In this document: positions 25,985 to 34,689 of the stretch, in pieces | How the letters are laid out: the number at the start of each line of letters is the position of its first letter | Numbering within the stretch: position 1 is the first letter of the stretch | Source of the DNA: CAIKMD01 sp963702925 | Lineage (GTDB): Bacteria > Pseudomonadota > Alphaproteobacteria > ATCC43930 > CGMCC-115725 | Assembly: GCA_963702925.1 (NCBI GenBank) | Contig: OY969771.1 | Coordinates: 434,001 to 498,000 of the forward strand | Length of the DNA stretch: 64,000 bases | Direction of reading: 5' to 3' | Notes under the pieces: model-generated | Database searches by the model: none | What the model was told of the DNA's origin: nothing | What the model saw: the letters and a program-made list of their open reading frames with translations, nothing else | Position numbers and translations under genes: made by a program

Positions 25985-27037
25985 ATGGCCAAGGACAAGA
26001 ACCGGCTGATTCTGTTTGCGGCGCGGCCCAAAGGCGAGCCCAAGGACAGCGACTTCAAGCTGATCGAAACGCCGATCCCCGAGCCCGGCCCGGGCGAGAT
26101 GCGCTTGCGCGTGCTTTATCTCGGCCTCGACCCGATCATCCGGCTGCGCATGAATGCCGGCTCCTATTGGCCGGCGCTCGAGCTCGACAAGCCCTTGAAC
26201 GGCCGCACCGTGACGCAAGTGGAGAAATCCAACATCGCCGATTACGCGCCGGGCGACCTCATCGTCACCCAAGGCCCGTGGGGCGATTACATGATCTCGA
26301 ACGGCAAAGGGCTCGACGGCAGACCCTTGCCGAAACTCGACCGTGCACGCGGCTCGATCACCGCGCCGCTCCATGTTCTCGGCATCACCGGCCTCACCGC
26401 CTATATCGGCCTCCTCGATATCGGCCAGGCGAAGGAAGGCGAGACCGTGGTGGCGTCGGGCGCCGCGGGCGCGGTCGGCTCGATGGCGGGACAGATCGCC
26501 AAGATCAAAGGCTGCAAGGTGATCGGCATCGCCGGCGGCGCGCGCAAATGCGAATTCGTGCAGAAGGAATTGGGCTTCGACGCCGCGGTCGATTACAAGC
26601 GGTCCGATTTCGCCGCCGCCTTGAAAGATGCCTGCCCCAACGGGGTCGATGTTTATTTCGAGAATGTCGGCGGCGCGGTGTTCGACGCGGTGTTTCCGCT
26701 GTTGAACCGTCATGCGCGCGTGCCGGTGTGCGGCACCGTGTCGGAATACAACGTCACCGAGCGCGAAAACGTGCCCGACAAGCTGCCGGCCTTGCTGCTC
26801 GCCACTTTGGGCAAGCGGCTTACCTTGAAAGGTTTCGTCATCAGCGATCATTTCGCGCGCATGCCGGATTTCCAGCGCGATGCCGGGCAATGGCTACGCG
26901 AAGGCAAGATCAAATACCGCGAAGAATTCACCGACGGCTTGGAAAACGCGCCGCGCGCTTTTCAAGCAATGCTGAAGGCCGAGAATTTCGGCAAGGTGAT
27001 CGTGCGCGTGACCGAGGAAACCATGGCGGCACGCTGA
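25985..27037 (+). CDS. NADP-dependent oxidoreductase (MDR, prostaglandin reductase/CurA type)
   Basis: A 350-residue zinc-free medium-chain reductase. The signature region is VVASGAAGAVGSMAGQIAKIKGCKVIGIAGGARKC, the NADP-binding AxxGxVG form seen in leukotriene B4 dehydrogenases and 2-alkenal or curcumin reductases, and DVYFENVGGAVFDAV is the conserved following strand. It most likely reduces alpha,beta-unsaturated carbonyls with NADPH in the cytoplasm. A GGGGAGAAACGA site precedes the ATG. It stands alone as a transcription unit. Confidence 0.9.
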   Translation: MAKDKNRLILFAARPKGEPKDSDFKLIETPIPEPGPGEMRLRVLYLGLDPIIRLRMNAGSYWPALELDKPLNGRTVTQVEKSNIADYAPGDLIVTQGPWGDYMISNGKGLDGRPLPKLDRARGSITAPLHVLGITGLTAYIGLLDIGQAKEGETVVASGAAGAVGSMAGQIAKIKGCKVIGIAGGARKCEFVQKELGFDAAVDYKRSDFAAALKDACPNGVDVYFENVGGAVFDAVFPLLNRHARVPVCGTVSEYNVTERENVPDKLPALLLATLGKRLTLKGFVISDHFARMPDFQRDAGQWLREGKIKYREEFTDGLENAPRAFQAMLKAENFGKVIVRVTEETMAAR

Positions 27038-27099
27038 AGGAAGCCGCATAGCGGCCATGCGCGCCATCGATTCGCTGCGCTGCGACATCGTGACACGAA

Positions 27100-27135
27100 T
27101 TTCGTTAACCTTGATGAGCGCCGCGTTAACGCGAA
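27100..27135. promoter_or_regulatory. Paired GTTAAC palindromes upstream of the pentapeptide gene
   Basis: Two GTTAAC hexamers begin at 27104 and 27125, 21 bases (two helical turns) apart, within a larger imperfect inverted repeat (AATTTCG ... CGAAATT). Placement about 50 bases upstream of the next gene suggests an operator or promoter element; the binding protein is unknown. Confidence 0.35.
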
Positions 27136-27183
27136 ATTATCGCTTTCCTTCCTAGTTTTTCCTTCCTGCCGGTTCGTATCAAC

Positions 27184-28827
27184 ATGGAGCGTGCCTGCGG
27201 TACCGGGCGCCGCGATGCGGCTTTCGTGCCGCGTGGAGACCACAACGTGACGGTGAGCAAGCAAAGGATCAAGGTCTGCCAGTCTGCCATCAAGAGCGCG
27301 GCCGATGCCAACGCCCGCTTTCGCCGCGGACTGCGCGGCGCGGCGCGCGCGCATCTCGCCTATCACGATCTGACCGGTCTCGATCTTTCCGGCATGGATC
27401 TTTCCGGCCTCGATCTCACCGGCTCCTGCCTCCACCGCGTGCTGGCCAAGGGAACCGATTTCAGCGGCGCCAATCTCTTCGGCGCCGATCTCCGCGCGGC
27501 GCAGATGCACGGCGCCAATCTCACGCGCGCCGATCTGCGCGGCACATGCTTACGCGGCGCCGATTTCTCGGGCGCGATCATGGTCGACGCCGATCTGCGC
27601 GAAGGACTGCTGGTGCATCAGGACCGGCGCGGCGAGCTTCTGCCGATGGACATCGACGCTTTGCCGGTCGAGCTGGTCATCGCCAATCTAAGCGGCGCCG
27701 ACCTCACCCGCGCGAAGCTTGCCGGCGGCTTCGCCATGCGCGCCGACCTGACCAACGCGATTTTGCGCGGCGCCAATCTCGCGCGCATCGATTTGCGCAA
27801 CGCCAATCTCACCGGCGCGGTGCTGGAGAATTGCGACCTGTCCTGGGCCAATCTCGCCGGCTGCGTGATGCGCGGCAGCGTCCTCACCGGCATCCAATGG
27901 ACCGGCGCGGCGATGGACGGCGTCGACGTGCTCGGCGCGGTGCTCGACCAGCCGGCGCGCGAAGCGGCCGCCTGGGCGCTCAACCGCGCCAAAGGCAGCG
28001 AGACGCTCGAAGCCTCGCTGCCCGAGCTGTTCGCCGCGCACGAGGCCTGGGTCGCCTCGGCGGGAAGCGAAGGCAAAAGGCTGCAGCTCGCCGGCATCGA
28101 GCTCGCCGGCGCCGATTTCTCGGGACGCGAGCTGAGCGGCGCGGTCCTGATCAATTGCGTTCTCACCGGCGCGCGTTTCACCGATGCGCGGTTGACCCTG
28201 ATCGACCTGTCGCAATCCCAGCTCGAGCGCGCGGATTTCCGCGGCTGCGACATGCGCGCCGCTACGATCCGGCAAGCCTTTCTCAGCAACGCCGATCTCG
28301 GCGGGGCGCGGCTCGACGAGGTCCGCCTCGGCGATCATGCCGGCCAACGCCGCCGCAGCAACCTCGATCGCAGCCGCTTCTGGGATGCATCGCTGCGCCA
28401 AGCCTCGCTGCGCGGCGCATCGCTCTCCGAGACGGATTTCAAAGGCGCGGATATGACCGGCGCCGATCTCGGCGAAGCGCGTTTGAGCGGCGCGAATTTC
28501 AAATCGGCGACCATCACCGACGCGAAATTCGGCGGCAGCGATCTGCGCGGCGCGCGCGGTCTACGCATCCGCCGCGTCACGGTGGCGGATCAGAAGGTCG
28601 AGTTCTACGTCGCACTGGTGAACGACGACGCGATCGCAGCGCCCGGCAAAGTCGACCAGGCAATCGCCTCCTTCGAGAAGATCCTGCGCGGCCCGGTGGT
28701 GCTGTGCGGCGAAATCTCGGGCAAATATTTCGGCCGGCAGGATTTGGCGAAGTTCCTCACCAAAGCCTTCGACCCGTTGCACATCCAATGGGGTGCCTGC
28801 GAATTGCCGGCCCTGGAGAAAGCCTAG
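27184..28827 (+). CDS. Large pentapeptide-repeat protein with a distinct C-terminal domain
   Basis: Up to 547 residues; an alternative GTG start at 27247 would remove 21. Three blocks of A(D/N)LxG repeats are visible at about 60-140, 164-256 and 300-460 (for example DLSGMDLSGLDLTG and FSGANLFGADLR). Each block should form a right-handed quadrilateral beta-helix. A non-repeat linker (257-298) separates blocks two and three. The last 85 residues (VTVADQKVEFYVALVNDD ... HIQWGACELPALEKA) are not repeats and I do not recognise them. There is no signal peptide or membrane helix. Its TAG stop is the beginning of a palindromic repeat (copy C). Function unknown. Confidence 0.85.
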   Translation: MERACGTGRRDAAFVPRGDHNVTVSKQRIKVCQSAIKSAADANARFRRGLRGAARAHLAYHDLTGLDLSGMDLSGLDLTGSCLHRVLAKGTDFSGANLFGADLRAAQMHGANLTRADLRGTCLRGADFSGAIMVDADLREGLLVHQDRRGELLPMDIDALPVELVIANLSGADLTRAKLAGGFAMRADLTNAILRGANLARIDLRNANLTGAVLENCDLSWANLAGCVMRGSVLTGIQWTGAAMDGVDVLGAVLDQPAREAAAWALNRAKGSETLEASLPELFAAHEAWVASAGSEGKRLQLAGIELAGADFSGRELSGAVLINCVLTGARFTDARLTLIDLSQSQLERADFRGCDMRAATIRQAFLSNADLGGARLDEVRLGDHAGQRRRSNLDRSRFWDASLRQASLRGASLSETDFKGADMTGADLGEARLSGANFKSATITDAKFGGSDLRGARGLRIRRVTVADQKVEFYVALVNDDAIAAPGKVDQAIASFEKILRGPVVLCGEISGKYFGRQDLAKFLTKAFDPLHIQWGACELPALEKA

Positions 28828-28875
28828 AGCAAGATTCACGTCTCAAGCCGATGGGGCTTCAGACGATCAGGCTCT
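28824..28875. repeat. Palindromic AGAGCAAGAT-family repeat, copy C (forms the pentapeptide gene stop)
   Basis: It reads CTAGAGCAAGATTCACGT, then TCAAGCCGATGGGGCTTCA, then GACGATCAGGCTCT. The TAG is the stop codon of the pentapeptide-repeat gene. It aligns with the complement of copy B along its length. Confidence 0.8.
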
Positions 28876-28893
28876 CGCGCGCGGCTTGGCGCG

Positions 28894-29358
28894 CTAAATT
28901 CTTCCTTCCGCCACCAGCTCGCGCACGCGTTTCAAGGTCGCTTCGATCGCGCCGACATAAGAGGCGCGCAAGGCGAGGCCGCGCTCATGCTCGGCCGGCG
29001 AGCCCGGCGCCGTGCCCGGTATATTTACCGCGAAGGTGAAGGTGAGCAGCAGCCCGTGCGCGCTCTCGCTGATGACATTGGTGATCCAACCGGCATTCAC
29101 TTCCGTGCCGACCCGCTCGAACAACGCTTCGACCTCGGGCGTGAAGGTGATCTTCTCCTTGAAGCGGTCATCGCCGATGACGATCTCGCGCAGCAAACCT
29201 TGCGCGTCGCGCTCCAAGACCTCGCAGGCGCGCATGCTCGGCACGAAGAGCGCGCCGTTCTCGGCCTTCATCACCAAGCCACGCCAAACCTCGGCCTGGG
29301 TGAGGATCGGCGTTGCACCGGCGGGATTGACCTCGAGCGCAACCGACAGCGTATACAT
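28894..29358 (-). CDS. AtaL-like/DUF1857 SRPBCC family protein
   Basis: A 154-residue protein starting at MYTLSVALEVNPAG behind GGAGG. The pattern LTQAEVWRGLVMKAENGALFVPSM followed by FKEKITFTPEVEALFERV and ITNVISESAHGLLLTFTF is that of the DUF1857/AtaL family, which has a START/Bet v1-like ligand-binding fold. Fungal members are encoded in secondary-metabolite clusters, but bacterial ones have no firm role. It converges on the pentapeptide gene, with repeat copy C between, and diverges from the carbonic anhydrase gene. Confidence 0.78.
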   Translation of the reverse strand: MYTLSVALEVNPAGATPILTQAEVWRGLVMKAENGALFVPSMRACEVLERDAQGLLREIVIGDDRFKEKITFTPEVEALFERVGTEVNAGWITNVISESAHGLLLTFTFAVNIPGTAPGSPAEHERGLALRASYVGAIEATLKRVRELVAEGRI

Positions 29359-29483
29359 GAGCCAGCAACCTCCCTTTTTCCCGCGCGTTGTGCCCAAGCT
29401 TATACCGGCGCGACGGCGGACCAAAGCTTGTCGCGGCCGAAGCCCTCTTGTCGCTTGCGGCGCCGGGCATTATGGGTGCATCC

Positions 29484-30098
29484 ATGCTCGATCATCTGAA
29501 AGCCAATAACCGCGCCTGGGCCGAGCGCATGGTTGCGGCCGATGCGGATTTCTTCAAACGGCTCGCGCGCCAGCAGGCGCCGGAATATCTCTGGATCGGC
29601 TGCTCCGACAGCCGGGTGCCGGCCAACGAGATCGTCGGCCTCGATCCCGGCGAGCTGTTCGTCCATCGCAACGTCGCCAATCTCGCGCCGCCGCAAGACG
29701 CCAACTACCTTTCCGTGCTGCAATTCGCCGTCGATGTCTTGGCGGTGAAGCATGTCATCGTGGTCGGGCATTACGGCTGCGGCGGCGTCAGTGCGGCGGT
29801 GGACGGGCAACGCCGCGGGCTGGTCGATCATTGGCTGCATCCGGTGCGCGAGATCGCGCATGAGCGCCGCGCCGAGCTCGACGCCATCGCCGATCAGCGC
29901 GCGCGGCTCGACCGTTTATGCGAGCTCAACGTGATCCGCCAAGTGCGCAACGTCGCCTCCGACGTCTTCGTGCAGGATGCCTGGGCGCGCGGCCAGACAC
30001 TATCGATTCACGGCTGGGTCTATTCGCTTGCCAATGGGTTGGTGACGGATTTGGACGCGACGGTCGCCACGCCCGGCGAGATCGCGAAGCTGGGGTAG
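29484..30098 (+). CDS. Beta-class carbonic anhydrase
   Basis: A 204-residue enzyme with the start at MLDHLKANNRAWAER (an ATG four codons earlier is also possible). Zinc ligands are C40 in WIGCSDSRVPANEI, with D42 and R44, and H96/C99 in VVGHYGCGGV. It interconverts CO2 and bicarbonate in the cytoplasm. The length and HGWVYSLANGLVTDL ending are typical of proteobacterial Can-type enzymes. Confidence 0.95.
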   Translation: MLDHLKANNRAWAERMVAADADFFKRLARQQAPEYLWIGCSDSRVPANEIVGLDPGELFVHRNVANLAPPQDANYLSVLQFAVDVLAVKHVIVVGHYGCGGVSAAVDGQRRGLVDHWLHPVREIAHERRAELDAIADQRARLDRLCELNVIRQVRNVASDVFVQDAWARGQTLSIHGWVYSLANGLVTDLDATVATPGEIAKLG

Positions 30099-30164
30099 GA
30101 AGGCGTCGAAATAAAAAGTTGAACCGCCATTTGCGCGGCCTTCGACAAGCTCATAAGCGAGAAC

Positions 30165-30222
30165 GAATTCACCCCCTCCCTTCCCTCCCCCCTCGAGGGG
30201 GAGGGTTAGGGTGGGGGGCGAT
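30165..30222. repeat. GC-rich palindrome of the CCCTCCCCC...GGGGGAGGG family
   Basis: CCCTCCCCC, CTCGAG and GGGGGAGGG form a near-perfect hairpin at 30184-30205 within a C-rich to G-rich transition (CACCCCCTCCCTTCC ... TAGGGTGGGGGG). A related element occurs at 46735-46858. It sits between the convergent carbonic anhydrase and methyltransferase genes. Confidence 0.65.
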
Positions 30223-30279
30223 CAAACGCTTCGAGCTAATGCGATCCCGCTCTCCGCCGGCATTGAAACACCCACGCGT

Positions 30280-30903
30280 CTACTTCCGCCCGATGACGGC
30301 CCACAGCGGATCGTGTTCCGATTCCGGTGGCACGAGCGTGGCCGCTTCAACCGTGGCGAAGCCGGCGCGTTCGAGATAGAGCGTCACCAGCTGTTCGTGC
30401 TGGCCCATTTCGAGCGCCTGCCAGATCAGCACCGCTTTGGTGGGAAAGCAGCGATTGGAAAACGTGATCGCGACCACGCCGCCCGGCTTCAGCACGCGCG
30501 CCACCTCGCGGAACACGGCCACCGGCTGTTGCAGATATTGCACCGAGACGCACAAGGTCACCGCGTCGATGCTCGCATCGTCCAAAGGCAGCGACGGGTT
30601 GTCGTTGAGGTCCTGCACGAACCAGCGCGTATAGGCCAGATTGGCTTTTAGCTCTTCTTCGCTCATGCCGTGGCCGATCACCTCGGCATAAGCGATCTCA
30701 GGCGGCAAATGCGCGACCCAGCTTCCCATCAAATCGAGAATCGCGCCGCCCGCCGGCAGAATCTCGCGATAGAACGCCGTCACCGAGGCGATCGCGTGAT
30801 CGTCGATATGGGTGACGAAACGCGGCTGCGCATAGAACAGCGCATCCGGCGTCGGATCGTCCTTCTCGAAAGCATGCGGCGGAAACGGCAGATCGTCGGT
30901 CAT
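30280..30903 (-). CDS. Class I SAM-dependent methyltransferase
   Basis: A 207-residue protein starting MTDDLPFPPHAFEKDD. After RFVTHIDDHAIASVTAFYREILP comes motif I in an unusual form, ILDLMGSWVAHLPP, then VIGHGMSEEELKAN, FVQDLNDNPSLPLDDASIDAVTLCVSVQYL and LKPGGVVAITFSNR. This LMGSWVSHLP pattern marks a recognisable bacterial subfamily annotated only as methyltransferases. Motif I lacks the usual GxGxG, so cofactor binding may differ. Substrate unknown. Confidence 0.8.
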   Translation of the reverse strand: MTDDLPFPPHAFEKDDPTPDALFYAQPRFVTHIDDHAIASVTAFYREILPAGGAILDLMGSWVAHLPPEIAYAEVIGHGMSEEELKANLAYTRWFVQDLNDNPSLPLDDASIDAVTLCVSVQYLQQPVAVFREVARVLKPGGVVAITFSNRCFPTKAVLIWQALEMGQHEQLVTLYLERAGFATVEAATLVPPESEHDPLWAVIGRK

Positions 30904-30930
30904 GGATGCGCCTTCTTCACTCATATCACT

Positions 30931-31007
30931 CGTCATGCCCGCGAAGGCGGGCATCCAGGGCAACAGCCGCGCACTCTCCCTGGACTCCCGCATGCGCGGG
31001 AGTGACG
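30931..31007. repeat. CGTCA...TGACG composite palindromic repeat
   Basis: It begins CGTCATGCCCGCGAAGGCGG and ends CCCGCATGCGCGGGAGTGACG, with ATCCAGGG and CCCTGGA facing each other in the middle. It is a two-hairpin intergenic repeat between the methyltransferase start and the prfB end. Confidence 0.75.
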
Positions 31008-31035
31008 ATGAAGAAGAGCGAGAAGCAGCCGCGCC

Positions 31036-32176
31036 CTACCCTCTTGCCTCGTCGGCCGCGGCGTCGGCGCCTTTGATGCGCTGGGCGAGCGAGGCTTGCA
31101 GGAAGGCGTCGATGTCGCCGTCCAAGACCTTGTCGCTTTGGCTGCTTTCGACCCCGGTGCGCAGATCCTTCACCATCTGATAGGGCTGCAGCACGTAGGA
31201 ACGGATCTGGTGGCCCCAGCCGATGTCGCTTTTGGTGGCGTTCATCGCCTCGGTCACGGCTTCGCGCTTCTTCAGCTCGATCTCGTAAAGCCGCGCCTTC
31301 AGCATCGACATCGCCTTGGCGCGGTTCTGATGCTGCGAGCGCTCGCTTTGCACCGCCGCCACCACGGGCTCTTCGCCCGGCGGCTGATAGGTCATGCGCA
31401 CGGCGCTGTCGGTCTTGTTGACGTGCTGGCCGCCCGCGCCGGAGGAACGATAGGTGTCGACGCGGAGATATTTCTCCTGCACCTCGATCTCGATCTTCTC
31501 GTCGATCACCGGATAGACCCAGACCGAGGCGAAGCTGGTATGGCGCCGCGCATTGGCGTCGAAAGGCGAGATGCGCACCAGGCGATGCACGCCGCTTTCG
31601 GTCTTGAGCCAGCCATAAGCGTTCTCGCCCAGGATGCGGATGGTGGCGGATTTGATGCCCGCGCCGTCGCCCGCGCTTTCCTCGAGCCATTCGACCTTGT
31701 AGCCGTGCTGCTCGGCCCAGCGGATATACATGCGCAACAGCATCTCGGCCCAATCCTGCGCCTCGGTGCCGCCCGAGCCGGCATGGACTTCGAGATAGCA
31801 ATCATTGGCGTCGGCTTCGCCCGACAAGAGACTGTCGAGCTCGCGCGCCTTGACCTCTTCATGCAGCCGCTCGAGCGTCTTTTGCGCCTCGTCGAGCATC
31901 GCCTGATCGCCCTCGGCCTCGGCCATTTCGGCCAAGCCGAGCGTGTCGTTGACCTCGCGTTCGATCTTGAGATAGCCGTTGACGCCTTTATCGAGGCGCG
32001 TGCGCTCGCGCATCAAATCTTGCGCGCGGCTGGAATCGTCCCAGAGTTTGGGGTCTTCGATGAGCGCGTTCAGCTCGGCGAGGCGCCGTGTTGCCTTGTC
32101 CCAGTCAAAGATGCCTCCTCAGCAAGGTCAACGAGTCTCTGATCTCGTCGACGAGTGCTTGAATTTCCGCGCGCAT
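31036..32176 (-). CDS. prfB: Peptide chain release factor 2, with programmed +1 frameshift
   Basis: Release of nascent peptides at UGA and UAA. Frame one starts at ATG 32176 (MRAEIQALVDEIRDSLTLLRRHL) and stops at an in-frame TGA after 23 codons. The main frame resumes DWDKATRRLAELN and runs to 31036, for about 379 residues in total. The stop-codon recognition tripeptide SPF (RISPFDANARRH) and the catalytic GGQ (about residues 248-250, SSGAGGQHVNKTDSAVR) are present. The split is the conserved autoregulatory site, not a mutation. It lies just downstream of mrcA in the same orientation. Confidence 0.96.
32104..32119 (-). promoter_or_regulatory. prfB: prfB programmed +1 frameshift site
   Basis: On the minus strand the sequence is AGGAGG-CAT-CTT-TGA-C. 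The internal Shine-Dalgarno AGGAGG lies three bases before the slippery CTT-T, with UGA-C as the poorly terminated stop. Spacing is the same as in the Escherichia coli site (AGGGGGTATCTTTGAC). Low RF2 levels let the ribosome slip forward and make more RF2. Confidence 0.95.
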
Positions 32177-32220
32177 GAAGACCTGCTGTTTCCTTTGTCC
32201 GACCAACTCGACTGGAAGTT

Positions 32221-34689
32221 TTAGTATAGCCCGCCCGTGCCGCTGGCGGGAGCGGGTTGCGCGTCCGCGCCGTCGGCGCCGTCGGAACCGTCGGCGGGCA
32301 AGACACCCGGCGGCAGCGCGCCGCTCACCACCATGCCCGAGCCCGACGCCGTCGGCTCGGTGCCGGGCTTGTAAGGCATATAGATCGCGGTCTTGTCGCC
32401 CGGCCCGGCGAGCGCGCCGGTGGTCGGGTTGATCCGCACCAGGCGCAAGCCCGGCGGGATGCGGAATGGGATCGCCGGCTTGTCGGCGAGCGCCGCCATC
32501 ATGAAGTCGCGGAAGGCGGGCGCCGCGACGGTCGCACCGGTTTCGCGCGCGCCGAGGCTGTGCGGCTGATCGAAGCCGATATAGACGCCGGCAACGAGGT
32601 CGGGCGAGAAGCCCACGAACCAGGTGTCGTTGCTGTCATTGGTGGTGCCGGTCTTGCCGGCCAGCGGCTTGCCCACCACCGCAACGCTGCGTCCGGTGCC
32701 GCGCTGGATGACGCCTTCCATCATCGAAACGATCTGATAGGCGCTGCCGGGATCGACCACTTGCTGGCGGTTGTCGGGCAGATCGGGCGGCGCCTGGCCG
32801 CTCCAGGCGACATTGTTGCAGCCGTCGCAAATCCGATTGTCGGCGCGGAAGATGCTGACGCCGTCGCGGTCCTGCACCCGGTCGATGAAGCTCGGCGTGA
32901 TGCGCTTGCCGCCATTCACCAGCATCGCGTAAGCCGTAACGAGCCGCAGCGGCGTCGTCTCGCCGGCGCCGATGATGAAGGAATATTCGCGCGGCATGTG
33001 ATCGATAATGCCGAAGCGCTCGACATAATCGGCCACCGCGTCGAGGCCGATCGTGGCGCCCACCCGCGCGGTGACGAGGTTGAGCAATTCCGCGAGCCCG
33101 AACATCAACGGCACGGGCCCGTAGAATTTGCGCTCGTAATTGGCGGGGTTCCATTTCGGCAGGCCCGGCCCTTGATCGACCACGAAGGGCGCGTCGAGCA
33201 CGATGGTCGAGGGCGTGAAGCCGTGATCGAGCGCGTCGATATAGATGATGGGCTTGATCGCCGAGCCGGTTTGGCGCTTGGCCTGGGTGGCGCGGTCGAA
33301 CTGGCTGATCTCGTAGCTGAAGCCGCCATCCATGGCGAGCACGCGGCCGGTATGCGGGTCCATCGCGATGAAGGCGCCCGACACTTCGGGGACTTGGCGC
33401 AGCCCGTAAAGCGCCGGGCCTTTGGCGGCGCGCGCATCGGCGGCAAGCGGCTGCACCAGCACGACGTCGCCCGGCGCGACGACCTCGCTGGCTTGTGTCG
33501 GCGTCGCGCCGACATGAGCGTCGGGCAATTCCTTGCGCGCCCATTTCAGCTCGTCGAAGGGAATCTGTCCGCGCTCGCCATTCACCAGGCCGATCTCGGC
33601 GCCGGCCGAATTTGTCGCCAACACCGCACCGAGCTGCCAACCCACCTCGTCGGCGCCCGCCACCAGCGGCACGGCTTTCAAGCGCGCGCGCCAATCGCCG
33701 GCGACATCGATACGCGTCACCGGTCCGCGATAGCCGTGGCGGCGGTCATAGGCGATGAGCGCGTCGCGCAGCACCTTGTCGGCGATACGCTGCAAGGCGG
33801 GGTCGAGGCTGGTGCGCACCGAAAGCCCCGAGGCGTAGAGCCCTTTCTCGCCGTAACGCTGCAACAGCTCGCGGCGAACTTCCTCGGTGAAGTAATCGGC
33901 TTTGACGGTTTCGGTTTCGTCGCGGCGGCGCAGCGCGATCGGCTTCGCCTTCGCGGCCTCGCCTTGCGCCGCGTCGATGAAGCCGGCCTCGACCATGCGG
34001 TCCAGCACCCAGTCGCGGCGATCCTTGGCCGCTTCGGGATAACGCTGCGGATTGTAATTGTTGGGCGCCTTGGGCAAGGCCGCGAGAAAGGCCGCCTCTT
34101 CGGGCTGCAGCTCATCGAGCGATTTGTTGAAATAATTGAGCGCGGCCGCGGCCACGCCATAGGCGCCGCCGCCCAAATAAATCTCGTTGAGATAAAGCTC
34201 GAGGATGCGGTCCTTGCTCAGAACCTGCTCCATCCGCACCGCGACCAGCGCTTCCTTGATCTTGCGCTGCATCGAAACTTCGTTGTTGAGGAGGAAGTTC
34301 TTCGCGACCTGCTGGGTGATGGTCGAGGCGCCCACCGGCCGCCTGCCGCTGCCGGCATGCATCAGATCGGTCGCCGCGGCGCGGATCATGGAAAACGGAT
34401 CGATGCCGGGATGGGTGTAGAAATTCTTGTCCTCGGCGGCGAGAAAGGCGTGAATGACCAAAGGCGGCATCGCCTTGACCGGCACGAAGACGCGCTTTTC
34501 GGTGGCGTATTCCGCCATCAGCCTGCCGTCGCCGGCATGGACCCGGGTGACGATGGGCGGCTGGTAATTGGCGAGCTGCTGGTAGTCCGGCAGGTCGCGG
34601 CCGAAATACCAAACCGCCAGCCCGGCCACCCCGGCGCCCGCGAGCCCGACAAGAATTATCAGGAATAACAGTACCTTAACGAGTTTCAT
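32221..34689 (-). CDS. mrcA: Penicillin-binding protein 1A (bifunctional transglycosylase/transpeptidase)
   Basis: With ATG at 34689 (MKLVKVLLFLIILVG) the protein is 822 residues; the frame extends six codons to a GTG. One N-terminal membrane helix anchors it. The GT51 domain has LAAEDKNFYTHPGIDP (catalytic Glu about E86), GASTITQQVAKNFLL and RKIKEALVA. An OB-like insert follows, then the transpeptidase with RQTGSAIKPIIYI (active-site Ser-x-x-Lys) and GKTGTTNDSNDTWFVG. It polymerises and cross-links peptidoglycan. The C-terminal tail is Gly/Ala/Asp-rich. It is transcribed toward prfB, 44 bases before the prfB start. Confidence 0.95.
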   Translation of the reverse strand: MKLVKVLLFLIILVGLAGAGVAGLAVWYFGRDLPDYQQLANYQPPIVTRVHAGDGRLMAEYATEKRVFVPVKAMPPLVIHAFLAAEDKNFYTHPGIDPFSMIRAAATDLMHAGSGRRPVGASTITQQVAKNFLLNNEVSMQRKIKEALVAVRMEQVLSKDRILELYLNEIYLGGGAYGVAAAALNYFNKSLDELQPEEAAFLAALPKAPNNYNPQRYPEAAKDRRDWVLDRMVEAGFIDAAQGEAAKAKPIALRRRDETETVKADYFTEEVRRELLQRYGEKGLYASGLSVRTSLDPALQRIADKVLRDALIAYDRRHGYRGPVTRIDVAGDWRARLKAVPLVAGADEVGWQLGAVLATNSAGAEIGLVNGERGQIPFDELKWARKELPDAHVGATPTQASEVVAPGDVVLVQPLAADARAAKGPALYGLRQVPEVSGAFIAMDPHTGRVLAMDGGFSYEISQFDRATQAKRQTGSAIKPIIYIDALDHGFTPSTIVLDAPFVVDQGPGLPKWNPANYERKFYGPVPLMFGLAELLNLVTARVGATIGLDAVADYVERFGIIDHMPREYSFIIGAGETTPLRLVTAYAMLVNGGKRITPSFIDRVQDRDGVSIFRADNRICDGCNNVAWSGQAPPDLPDNRQQVVDPGSAYQIVSMMEGVIQRGTGRSVAVVGKPLAGKTGTTNDSNDTWFVGFSPDLVAGVYIGFDQPHSLGARETGATVAAPAFRDFMMAALADKPAIPFRIPPGLRLVRINPTTGALAGPGDKTAIYMPYKPGTEPTASGSGMVVSGALPPGVLPADGSDGADGADAQPAPASGTGGLY

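Noticed and set aside
31036..32016. prfB as a truncated gene or pseudogene
   Set aside because: The missing N-terminus is encoded in the other frame upstream of a perfect programmed frameshift site.
32257..34668. 803-codon open frame antisense to mrcA
   Set aside because: Arg/Gly/Ala/His-rich translation without any domain, no ribosome-binding site, and exact opposition to the well-supported PBP1A gene; a by-product of high GC.
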